Notes under the pieces: model-generated
Database searches by the model: none
Seen by the model: only the letters and a program-made list of their open reading frames with translations
What the model was told of the DNA's origin: nothing
Made by a program: the position numbers and the translations under genes
Part shown: in pieces, positions 1-5,519 of the stretch
Layout: every line of letters starts with the position of its first letter
Numbering within the stretch: position 1 is the stretch's first letter
Source of the DNA: Prevotellaceae bacterium
Lineage (GTDB): Bacteria > Bacteroidota > Bacteroidia > Bacteroidales > Paludibacteraceae
Assembly: GCA_031270565.1 (NCBI GenBank)
Contig: JAISXJ010000013.1
Location: 1 to 7,148, forward strand
DNA: 7,148 bases
Direction: 5' to 3'

Positions 1-78
1 CGTTATGTGAATAACCGTAAGTGCAACTTACGGACATCGCAATACGCTGAACATCAACCCGTATGGGTTGAATTATCA
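1..78. repeat. Left arm of a perfect 78-bp inverted repeat
   Basis: Positions 1-78 are the exact reverse complement of 549-626, base for base, and the match stops at 79/548. Because the arm starts at the window edge it may continue to the left. Inside it are two palindromes: CCGTAAGT-GCA-ACTTACGG at 15-33 and CAACCC-GTAT-GGGTTG at 55-70. An 18-bp piece (5-22) recurs as a direct copy at 767-784. The two arms flank a transposase remnant, so this may be a decayed composite or MITE-like element, but the transposition unit is not proven. Confidence 0.9.
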
Positions 79-85
79 TTTAGTT

Positions 86-100
86 CAACCCTACGGGTTG
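86..100. repeat. Palindrome CAACCC-TAC-GGGTTG
   Basis: A 6-bp-arm palindrome just inside the left inverted-repeat arm. It is a near copy of the palindromes at 55-70 and 558-573, which differ only in the loop, so the motif is present three times in the first 575 bp. It resembles a REP-type hairpin unit. No function can be read from it. Confidence 0.6.
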
Positions 101-124
101 AGGTTGGTTGTGTTTCGTGTTATG

Positions 125-154
125 AGGCTGTCTCAAAAACGAGGCAGCCTTTTT
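125..154 (+). terminator. Rho-independent terminator-like hairpin, plus strand
   Basis: Stem GGCTGTCTC (126-134) pairs with GAGGCAGCC (141-149) through nine pairs including one G-T wobble. The loop is A-rich and the 3' arm is followed by TTTTT. T-runs occur on the plus side only. It would serve a plus-strand gene ending left of the window. The GAGGCTGTCTC sequence also resembles insertion-sequence termini that I recall from Bacteroidota, so an IS-end remnant is an alternative. Confidence 0.55.
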
Positions 155-227
155 CTTAGTTATGCAGCAAGTCTGCGATTTTCGGAATAAAAATTATTGC
201 TGTCCGCTAAACATTTTTTTGAGTAAA

Positions 228-271
228 AAAAATCAGGGCTGATTTCTAATGATGGAAATCAGCCCTTTTTT
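228..271. terminator. Strong, probably bidirectional terminator hairpin
   Basis: A perfect 11-bp stem: GGGCTGATTTC (236-246) and GAAATCAGCCC (255-265), with an 8-nt loop. Six Ts follow on the plus strand. On the minus strand the stem is followed by TGA and then a run of eight Ts. It sits upstream of the transposase start in the IS remnant, where it would stop transcripts entering the element from outside. Confidence 0.75.
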
Positions 272-308
272 GGTTAATTTTGTGTCATCAAACTAAAAAA
301 ATAAACCA

Positions 309-408
309 ATGGGCAAAGGTACAAATTTTAGCGGACAGCCGAATAACAAAAGAACAAAAAGAGTGGGAAAAGCTGCTCTATATGATGGATTCAACGACCA
401 TTTCGCTC
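309..408 (+). pseudogene. Internally deleted IS4-family (DUF4372-type) transposase fragment
   Basis: Two pieces of one protein family lie side by side in different frames. From ATG at 309 the first eleven residues read MGKGTNFSGQP, the N-terminal signature I know from Bacteroidota IS4/DUF4372 transposases. In the +1 frame from 340 the sequence reads RITKEQKEWEKLL then YMMDSTTISL, which resembles the region of the first catalytic Asp (DSTT) of the DDE domain. Roughly a hundred residues between the two pieces are deleted, and everything after DSTTISL, including the other catalytic residues, is gone. A family transposase is near 400 residues, so this is non-functional. The family assignment is from memory of motifs, not a search. 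Confidence 0.6.
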
Positions 409-548
409 CTGACTTTGTCACTGGGACACCCAGGACACCTTTAACCTCGCGAGAATTGAATATTTGCATACTTTGAAATAAAAAAATGCCAAATATAAGA
501 TTCTCAACGCCTCAAAATGAGTTGCGACACCCAAGTGTCAAAGTCAGG
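408..548. repeat. Inverted pair of CCTGACTTTG units
   Basis: CCTGACTTTG at 408-417 recurs inverted at 539-548. The first copy begins where the transposase remnant ends, and the second abuts the right inverted-repeat arm at 549. A variant, CCTGACTTCGTCA, occurs at 785-797 and inverted at 876-888, so the motif is a local repeat family. Between the two copies I see no gene. Confidence 0.5.
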
Positions 549-626
549 TGATAATTCAACCCATACGGGTTGATGTTCAGCGTATTGCGATGTCCGTAAG
601 TTGCACTTACGGTTATTCACATAACG
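549..626. repeat. Right arm of the perfect 78-bp inverted repeat
   Basis: The exact reverse complement of 1-78. It includes the palindrome CAACCC-ATAC-GGGTTG at 558-573 and the CCGTAAGT/ACTTACGG palindrome near 594-612. It is followed directly by another small hairpin, GCCC-TAAC-GGGC at 626-637. Confidence 0.9.
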
Positions 627-935
627 CCCTAACGGGCAATGAAAAAGAACGTTTTAAGCAGCGAGCGCAGAGATAAAAACAAAAGACGACCGAACAAACG
701 CCTTGCACGAAGTAATGCCACAAATCGCGCTTGCAGGGCTGTATCGCAGTTGTCCGCAAGGACAAAATGTGAATAACCGTAAGTCCTGACTTCGTCATTG
801 CGTACCCCAAAACAGGGTACGCAAAAATTATAAAACACTATTATTGAGCAAATTACAGTTTTCGGTTTTTTTTAGTGACGAAGTCAGGAAAAACGCCCTT
901 TTCAGGCACATAGACCGGCTGACGCATTTCTCGAA
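627..935. other. Hairpin-rich non-coding stretch downstream of carB
   Basis: No convincing gene is present. The stretch holds a series of small repeats: hairpin GCCC-TAAC-GGGC (626-637), a 22-bp unit at 650-671 that recurs inverted at 2846-2867 with one mismatch, hairpin TTGTCC-GCAA-GGACAA (750-765), an 18-bp copy of the inverted-repeat arm (767-784), and a nested inverted repeat (785-888). The pyrimidine operon ends at 936 on the minus strand. I see no hairpin plus T-run that would make a classical terminator for it. Confidence 0.6.
785..888. repeat. Nested inverted repeat with an inner hairpin
   Basis: Outer arms are CCTGACTTCGTCA (785-797) and its exact inverse (876-888), 13 bp each. Inside the left part is a perfect hairpin at 798-824, whose 10-bp stem includes GCGTACCC and GGGTACGC around a 7-nt loop. 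Neither strand has a T-run after the inner stem, so it is not a standard terminator. Lying about 50-150 bp past the carB stop codon, it could still protect the 3' end of the mRNA. It may equally be a small repeated element. Confidence 0.7.
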
Positions 936-2645
936 CTATTCCGCATCAACGGTGGAAATGCCAAGCGTAATCTCTTCAAGAACATCAAGCAGCACACTGA
1001 CAGTTTCAAGCGAGGTGAACATAGACACATTATTCTCCACCGCGCAACGACGTATCTCAAAGCCGTCGAAATGCGTGCGCGTTTTGTTAATGTCGATGGT
1101 GTTAATGATGTAGTTAACGTGTCCCTGCCGCAACGATTCAAAGATTTCGTTCGAGCCTTCGCTCAATTTCTGACGGGTTCGGGTACGGATGCCATGTTGG
1201 CGCAAAAAGTCTGCCGTGCCTGTTGTTGCTTCAATATTAAATCCCAAATCGTAGAACCGCTGTATCAGCGGCAATGCCCGTTGCTTGTCGCAGTCGGCGA
1301 TGGTAACCAGCAGGGTGCCGTAGTTGGCAACGGTCATTCCCGAAGACTGCAAAGCCTTGTAAAGGGCGCGTGTGAGCTTGCTGTCGTATCCGACAGCCTC
1401 GCCGGTGGATTTCATCTCCGGAGAGAGATAGGCGTCAATGCCGCGAATCTTCGAGAAAGAGAATGCCGGCGCTTTCACAAACCAGCGAGATTTTTCTTTC
1501 GGATAAACCTGAGTAATCCCCTGTTCTCTGAGCGTCCGTCCGAGCATTACCTGCGTGGCAATGTCTGCCATTGAGATGCCTGTCGCCTTGCTCAGAAAAG
1601 GCACGGTGCGACTTGAGCGCGGATTCACCTCAATAACAAATACATGCTCCGTATCATCGACAATAAACTGAATGTTGTATAGTCCGATAATCCCGATTGC
1701 CTTACCGAGTTTGACGGTGTGAGCAATGATGGTCTCCTTCACTTTCTGACTGACGCTGAATGTCGGATAAACGCTGATGCTGTCGCCCGAATGGATGCCC
1801 GTTCGTTCTACGTGCTCCATAATGCCCGGAATGAAAACATCCGTGCCGTCGCAAATGGCGTCCACTTCCAGTTCTTTGCCGTTAATATATTTGTCCACAA
1901 GCACCGGCTGACTGATGTTCACCTCTACTGCCGTTTGCAGATAGTTTTTTAAGGATTCCTCGTTGTTTACGATTTGCATAGCGCGTCCGCCAAGCACGTA
2001 ACTTGGACGCACCAGCACGGGATAGCCGATAGTTGCCGCCGCCGTTACGCCGTCTTCGACATTATAAACCGCCTGTCCCTTTGGTTGCGGGATGTTGAGA
2101 GCGGTCATAATTTTCTCGAAGCAGTCGCGGTTTTCGGCATTCTCAATGGCTTGTACGCCCGTTCCGATAACAGGCACACCCAGACGGTGCAGGGGTTCCG
2201 CCAGATTAATGGCAGTCTGTCCGCCAAGCGACACCACTACGCCCAGCGGTTTCTCAAGTTCGATGATGTTCATAACATCTTCTACGGTAAGCGGTTCAAA
2301 ATAGAGTTTATCGCTGGTTGTGTAGTCAGTGGAGACCGTCTCAGGATTGTTGTTAATGATAATAGCCTCGTAACCGGCTTTATGTATCGACCAGATAGCG
2401 TGAACCGTGGAATAATCGAACTCTACGCCCTGCCCGATACGAATAGGTCCCGAACCAAGCACCACAACCTTTTTACGGTTACTGATGAAGGATTCGTTTT
2501 CGGTTTCATACGTTGAATAGAAATAGGGTACGTAGGCGCTAAATTCGCCGGCACAGGTATCAATCATTTTGTAAACGGGGAAAATGTTGTGCGCCTTACG
2601 CAGGTTGAAAATGTCCTGTTCGGTGAGGGGTTGTTTGTTGTGCAT
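936..2645 (-). CDS. carB: Carbamoyl-phosphate synthase large chain, C-terminal half (split CarB)
   Basis: Contains the second, carbamate-phosphorylating half of CarB. From ATG at 2645 (569 aa): the remainder of the oligomerization domain (about 1-55, with PVYKMIDTCAGEF), the pre-ATP-grasp fold starting at VVLGSGPIRIGQGVEFDY (about 61-78), a second ATP-grasp domain (about 176-385, with VRPSYVLGGRAM at 212-223 and EVNPRSSRTVPF at 339-350), and an MGS-like allosteric domain (about 440-569). In E. coli that domain binds UMP and IMP. The motifs are intact and there is no internal stop. The frame extends upstream to a TTG at 2702, but those 19 extra residues lie in repeat-like DNA and do not look like CarB, so ATG 2645 is preferred. 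Normally this is fused to the preceding gene in one chain of about 1070 aa. It must act with the N-terminal half (2935-4431) and CarA. Confidence 0.93.
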   Translation of the reverse strand: MHNKQPLTEQDIFNLRKAHNIFPVYKMIDTCAGEFSAYVPYFYSTYETENESFISNRKKVVVLGSGPIRIGQGVEFDYSTVHAIWSIHKAGYEAIIINNNPETVSTDYTTSDKLYFEPLTVEDVMNIIELEKPLGVVVSLGGQTAINLAEPLHRLGVPVIGTGVQAIENAENRDCFEKIMTALNIPQPKGQAVYNVEDGVTAAATIGYPVLVRPSYVLGGRAMQIVNNEESLKNYLQTAVEVNISQPVLVDKYINGKELEVDAICDGTDVFIPGIMEHVERTGIHSGDSISVYPTFSVSQKVKETIIAHTVKLGKAIGIIGLYNIQFIVDDTEHVFVIEVNPRSSRTVPFLSKATGISMADIATQVMLGRTLREQGITQVYPKEKSRWFVKAPAFSFSKIRGIDAYLSPEMKSTGEAVGYDSKLTRALYKALQSSGMTVANYGTLLVTIADCDKQRALPLIQRFYDLGFNIEATTGTADFLRQHGIRTRTRQKLSEGSNEIFESLRQGHVNYIINTIDINKTRTHFDGFEIRRCAVENNVSMFTSLETVSVLLDVLEEITLGISTVDAE

Positions 2646-2699
2646 AAAATCGGTATGGCGGTTTAATTTATTCTTAATTAAATATGTTCTGGAAGCTCT

Positions 2700-2707
2700 C
2701 AAAAGTA
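2700..2707 (-). promoter_or_regulatory. Possible Bacteroidota -7 promoter motif for the second carB half
   Basis: On the minus strand this reads TACTTTTG, a match to the Bacteroidota -7 consensus TAnnTTTG, about 55 bp before the preferred ATG at 2645. No clear TTG-type -33 element lies at the usual distance, so it is a candidate only. An independent promoter here would explain how the distal half stays expressed. Confidence 0.35.
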
Positions 2708-2870
2708 CGTTTTCACAGCAGATAGGTTATTCTGTTCATTAGAGTTTAGAGTTTAGTTTTTTCTCAATTCTCAATTGGCTTACGCCGAACGTTGTTTCTC
2801 AATTCTCAATTCTCAATTCTCAATTCGTAAAAACTGAAAACTAATTCTGCTCTCGCTGCTTAAAACGATA

Positions 2871-2878
2871 CAAAAGTA
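2871..2878 (-). promoter_or_regulatory. Second TACTTTTG motif in the carB gap
   Basis: Identical to the motif at 2700-2707, within the same 11-bp direct repeat, 171 bp further upstream. A good -33 element is again lacking. It may be a promoter or just part of the repeat sequence. Confidence 0.25.
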
Positions 2879-2934
2879 CGTCAATTGTTCCATTGTAGGG
2901 GTATTTTGGGCGATATATGCGTGTTGTTCGGAGA

Positions 2935-4431
2935 TTATTTACTCCATACCATGGCAATATATTTATCCGAAAAACCCATCCTTTTTGCGTCCTTCAATAC
3001 TTGAATATCCATTGGATGCGCCGCAAGAACGGACTCAAATTCTACAATATTTTTTATTTTCTCGAGAAAAAACATGTCAATTTTCGTAGCGTTGTAAATT
3101 ATGCCCAAGTCAACGCCCAACCGGATGAGTTGCGCAATGGCGTATAGTCTGTCGTCCGTCGGTTTTTTTATGTAGCTGAGCAGGTCGGCAGAATCTACAT
3201 CGTCAAACTTGGGGTGGTAGATGTGGCATACGCCTGTTTCGAGAGAGCGTACGGCTTTAAGCAAACTTTCTTCAAGCGTGCGTCCGATGCTCATCACTTC
3301 GCCGGTGGCTTTCATCTGTGTTCCGAGCAGGTTGGAGGCTTCCGAAAATTTGTCAAAAGGGAAGCGTGCTATCTTGGTAACGACATAATCCAGCGCAGGT
3401 TCAAACGATGCGGGCGTGTTGGCAATCTGTATCTCATCGAGCGTTAGTCCGATAGCAATCTTGGCGCTTACGCGGGCAATGGGATAACCACAGGCTTTTG
3501 AAGCCAGTGCAGAAGAACGGCTAACTCGCGGATTGACCTCAATGAGGTAGTAGTTGAACGATAATGGGTCAAGCGCAAACTGCACGTTGCAGCCGCCCTC
3601 AATCTTGAGGGCGCGTATAATCTTCAACGCGCTGTCCCGTAACAGCTGATATTCCTTGTTGGTCAGCGTCTGACTTGGACACACCACAATAGAATCACCC
3701 GTGTGGATGCCGACAGGGTCGATATTCTCCATATTGCATATCGCAATGGCGGTGTCATTGCTGTCGCGCATCACCTCGTATTCTATCTCTTTAAAGCCTT
3801 TTATACTTCTCTCAACCAACACCTGATGCACCGGAGACAGGATTAATGCGTGCCGCATCAACTCGCGCAATTCGGCTTCATTGTCAGCGAATCCGCCTCC
3901 CGTTCCCCCTAACGTAAAAGCGGGACGCAAAACTACGGGATAACCGATTTGCTCGGCTGCTGCGACCCCTTCCTGTATGGAGTTGGCAATGATTGACGGC
4001 AACACAGGCTCGCCAAGTTCCTGACAAAGCCGTTTAAACAGTTCTCTGTCTTCTGCCTGCTCTATGCTCTGAAAAGAGGTGCCAAGTATTTCTACATCGC
4101 ACTCCTCAAGTACACCTTTTTTGGCAAGTTGCATGGCAAGATTCAGTCCTGTTTGTCCTCCCAAACTCGGCACAACAGCATCGGGACGCTCATAGCGAAT
4201 AATCTTTGCCACATATTCGAGTGTCAACGGTTCCATATAGACTTTGTCGGCTACATTGGTGTCTGTCATAATGGTAGCGGGGTTGGAATTAACCAGCAGC
4301 ACTTCGCAACCCTCTTCTTTCAGCGCAAGGCACGCCTGCGTACCGGCATAGTCAAACTCAGCTGCCTGCCCGATGATAATGGGACCTGACCCGATAACCA
4401 ATACTTTTTTAATGTCCGTTCGTTTTGGCAT
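2935..4431 (-). CDS. carB: Carbamoyl-phosphate synthase large chain, N-terminal half (split CarB)
   Basis: The first, carboxyphosphate-forming half of CarB, 498 aa. It begins with the pre-ATP-grasp fold (KVLVIGSGPIIIGQAAEFDY at about 9-28 and NSNPATIMTD near 48-57). The first ATP-grasp domain follows, with RPAFTLGGTGGG at 169-180, NMENIDPVGIHTGDS near 233-247 and IEVNPRVSRSSALASK at 297-312. From about 400 it enters the helical oligomerization domain and stops after GFSDKYIAMVWSK, in the middle of that domain. The next expected CarB residues (LTEQDIFNLRKAHNI) start the downstream gene. Together 498 + 569 aa equal a normal CarB (E. coli 1073 aa), so little or nothing is lost. It lies 5 bp after carA. 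The active-site motifs are complete, which argues for a working split subunit and against a pseudogene. Confidence 0.93.
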   Translation of the reverse strand: MPKRTDIKKVLVIGSGPIIIGQAAEFDYAGTQACLALKEEGCEVLLVNSNPATIMTDTNVADKVYMEPLTLEYVAKIIRYERPDAVVPSLGGQTGLNLAMQLAKKGVLEECDVEILGTSFQSIEQAEDRELFKRLCQELGEPVLPSIIANSIQEGVAAAEQIGYPVVLRPAFTLGGTGGGFADNEAELRELMRHALILSPVHQVLVERSIKGFKEIEYEVMRDSNDTAIAICNMENIDPVGIHTGDSIVVCPSQTLTNKEYQLLRDSALKIIRALKIEGGCNVQFALDPLSFNYYLIEVNPRVSRSSALASKACGYPIARVSAKIAIGLTLDEIQIANTPASFEPALDYVVTKIARFPFDKFSEASNLLGTQMKATGEVMSIGRTLEESLLKAVRSLETGVCHIYHPKFDDVDSADLLSYIKKPTDDRLYAIAQLIRLGVDLGIIYNATKIDMFFLEKIKNIVEFESVLAAHPMDIQVLKDAKRMGFSDKYIAMVWSK

Positions 4432-4436
4432 AATAT

Positions 4437-5519
4437 TTAAAGTCTGTTGTTTATGATATGAATGAAGCGGTCGAAAAGATAACTGTTATCCTGCGGACCG
4501 GGGGCGCTTTCAGGGTGATACTGAACGGCAAATACCGCATCGGCATCACAGGCAATCCCCTCTGCCGTATTGTCTAACAGATTGATGTGCGTAAGGGTCA
4601 AATCGGTGCCTTGCAGCGAATCAATATCTACGGCGTAACTGTGATTTTGGCTGGTGATGCGGATTTTTCCCGTCGTGAGATCTTTCACCGGATGATTGCC
4701 TCCGCGATGCCCAAACTTCATCTTGAATGTCTTGGCGCCATACGCCAGCGCAATCATCTGGTATCCCAGACAGATGCCGAAGATAGGCAACTTTCCACGC
4801 AGACGTTTGACAACTTCAATAACTGAAGGCACATCCTGCGGGTCGCCGGGACCATTGGAGATGAACAGCGCGTCGGGACTGAAAGCAAGAATCTCCTCAG
4901 CAGACATATTATAAGGTACAACGGTAACATTGCACCCTCTGAGATTCATCTCTCGAATGATATTGTATTTAATGCCGCAATCAATCGCCACAATATCGTA
5001 TTTGTGATTGGCAGCACGCGAAAACCAGCGCTTCTTGCAACTCACTTGCGCCACCACATCCGTCATTCTGGCAGAGGCTGCTATCTTTGCCAGCGCCTCC
5101 GCCCGCGGTGTCTCGGCGGATGTGATAATGACCCGCTGCAATCCCTCGCTACGAATGATACGTGTGATTTGGCGCGTATCCACGTCGCTGATGCCGGGAA
5201 TATTATGTTCTTCAAGCACTTCACAAAGTGTCTTGGTGTAACGGAAATTACTCGGCATGTCGTTGTATTCCCGAACAATCAAGCCGCCTAACGTTGGAAA
5301 TTTGGTCTCGTAATCTTCGTCCGTTATGCCATAATTGCCGATAAGAGGATAGGTCATCACTACCATTTGCCCCGTATAGGAAGGGTCGGACATTATTTCC
5401 TGATAGCCTACCATAGAGGTATTGAACACAATCTCATTGATTGCCTCGCGGTCGGCGCCAAAGCCGCGTCCGTAAAATTCCAAACCGTTTTCCAGAACTA
5501 TTTTCTTGTTATAATTCAT
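4437..5519 (-). CDS. carA: Carbamoyl-phosphate synthase small chain (glutamine amidotransferase)
   Basis: Hydrolyses glutamine and channels ammonia to CarB for carbamoyl phosphate, the precursor of pyrimidines and arginine; cytoplasmic. The 360 aa are slightly short of E. coli CarA (about 380) but complete. The N-terminal CPSase small-chain domain covers about 1-150 (FNTSMVGYQEIMSDPSYTGQ at 32-51, DVDTR at 112-116). The class I glutamine amidotransferase domain covers about 174-357, with SNGPGDP at 221-227, the nucleophile Cys250 in FGICLGYQ, GHRGGNHPV at 270-278, and His335 and Glu337 in QYHPES. All three catalytic residues are present. The start overlaps the pyrC stop as ATGA, which suggests translational coupling. 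AGGA lies six bases before the ATG. CarB-N follows after 5 bp. Confidence 0.97.
   Translation of the reverse strand: MNYNKKIVLENGLEFYGRGFGADREAINEIVFNTSMVGYQEIMSDPSYTGQMVVMTYPLIGNYGITDEDYETKFPTLGGLIVREYNDMPSNFRYTKTLCEVLEEHNIPGISDVDTRQITRIIRSEGLQRVIITSAETPRAEALAKIAASARMTDVVAQVSCKKRWFSRAANHKYDIVAIDCGIKYNIIREMNLRGCNVTVVPYNMSAEEILAFSPDALFISNGPGDPQDVPSVIEVVKRLRGKLPIFGICLGYQMIALAYGAKTFKMKFGHRGGNHPVKDLTTGKIRITSQNHSYAVDIDSLQGTDLTLTHINLLDNTAEGIACDADAVFAVQYHPESAPGPQDNSYLFDRFIHIINNRL

Larger units (their letters stand above)
198..408 (+). mobile_element. IS4-type insertion sequence remnant
   Basis: This is the inferred extent of an insertion-sequence remnant. The left limit is set by GCTGTCCGCTAAA at 199-211, which is repeated inverted at 327-339 inside the start of the transposase reading frame. 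The right limit is where transposase-like sequence ends and a locally repeated motif (CCTGACTTTGTCA, 408-420) begins. It contains a strong terminator hairpin (236-265) and two fragments of a transposase gene. The right end of the element and most of the gene are missing, so it cannot be active. The boundaries are inference. Confidence 0.5.
2646..2934. repeat. Repeat-filled 289-bp gap that splits carB
   Basis: Non-coding AT-rich DNA between the two carB halves. It contains two tandem GAGTTTA heptamers (2742-2756), TCTCAAT heptamers in blocks of two (2762-2775) and four (2797-2824), and a unit similar to TTGGCTACGCCGA at about 2775-2797. The GAGTTTA and TTGGCT...CGCCGA parts recur next to each other at 7012-7052. 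The 22-bp piece 2846-2867 recurs inverted at 650-671. The 11-mer CAAAAGTACGT occurs at 2700-2710 and 2871-2881. The two halves lie in different frames, so translation cannot read through. Confidence 0.85.

Noticed and set aside
314..321. Minus-strand TACCTTTG motif as a promoter
   Set aside because: It is the complement of the GKGT codons at the start of the transposase fragment, and no minus-strand gene follows it.
639..776. Plus-strand 45-codon basic ORF starting MKKNVLSSERRDKNKRR
   Set aside because: It spans hairpins and repeat units, is extremely rich in Arg/Lys and resembles no protein family I know. It is probably a chance ORF in repeat DNA.
798..824. Hairpin as the operon's terminator
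   Set aside because: The stem is perfect, but no T-run follows on the minus strand; the bases after the stem are AATGACGAAG. It is kept only as a structural repeat.
613..838. Minus-strand ORFs of 65 and 69 aa
   Set aside because: They overlap each other in different frames and run through the inverted-repeat arm and hairpins. No domain or family resemblance; likely repeat-derived chance frames.
844..2516. Plus-strand ORFs opposite the distal carB half
   Set aside because: They are antisense shadows of a well-supported gene, with low-complexity, unrecognisable translations.
2646..2702. Extension of the distal carB ORF to a TTG start at 2702
   Set aside because: The 19 extra residues (M/L-R-A-S-R-T-Y...) lie in AT-rich repeat DNA, do not resemble CarB, and the TTG is part of the TACTTTTG motif. 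The ATG at 2645 directly precedes recognisable CarB sequence.
2700..2881. The two CAAAAGTACGT copies as a target-site duplication
   Set aside because: They do not coincide with the break points in the carB coding sequence; repeat-like DNA continues beyond both copies.
936..4431. carB as a pseudogene
   Set aside because: Both halves are long, uninterrupted and keep their ATP-grasp and terminal-domain motifs. A decaying gene would be expected to show stops or lost motifs.
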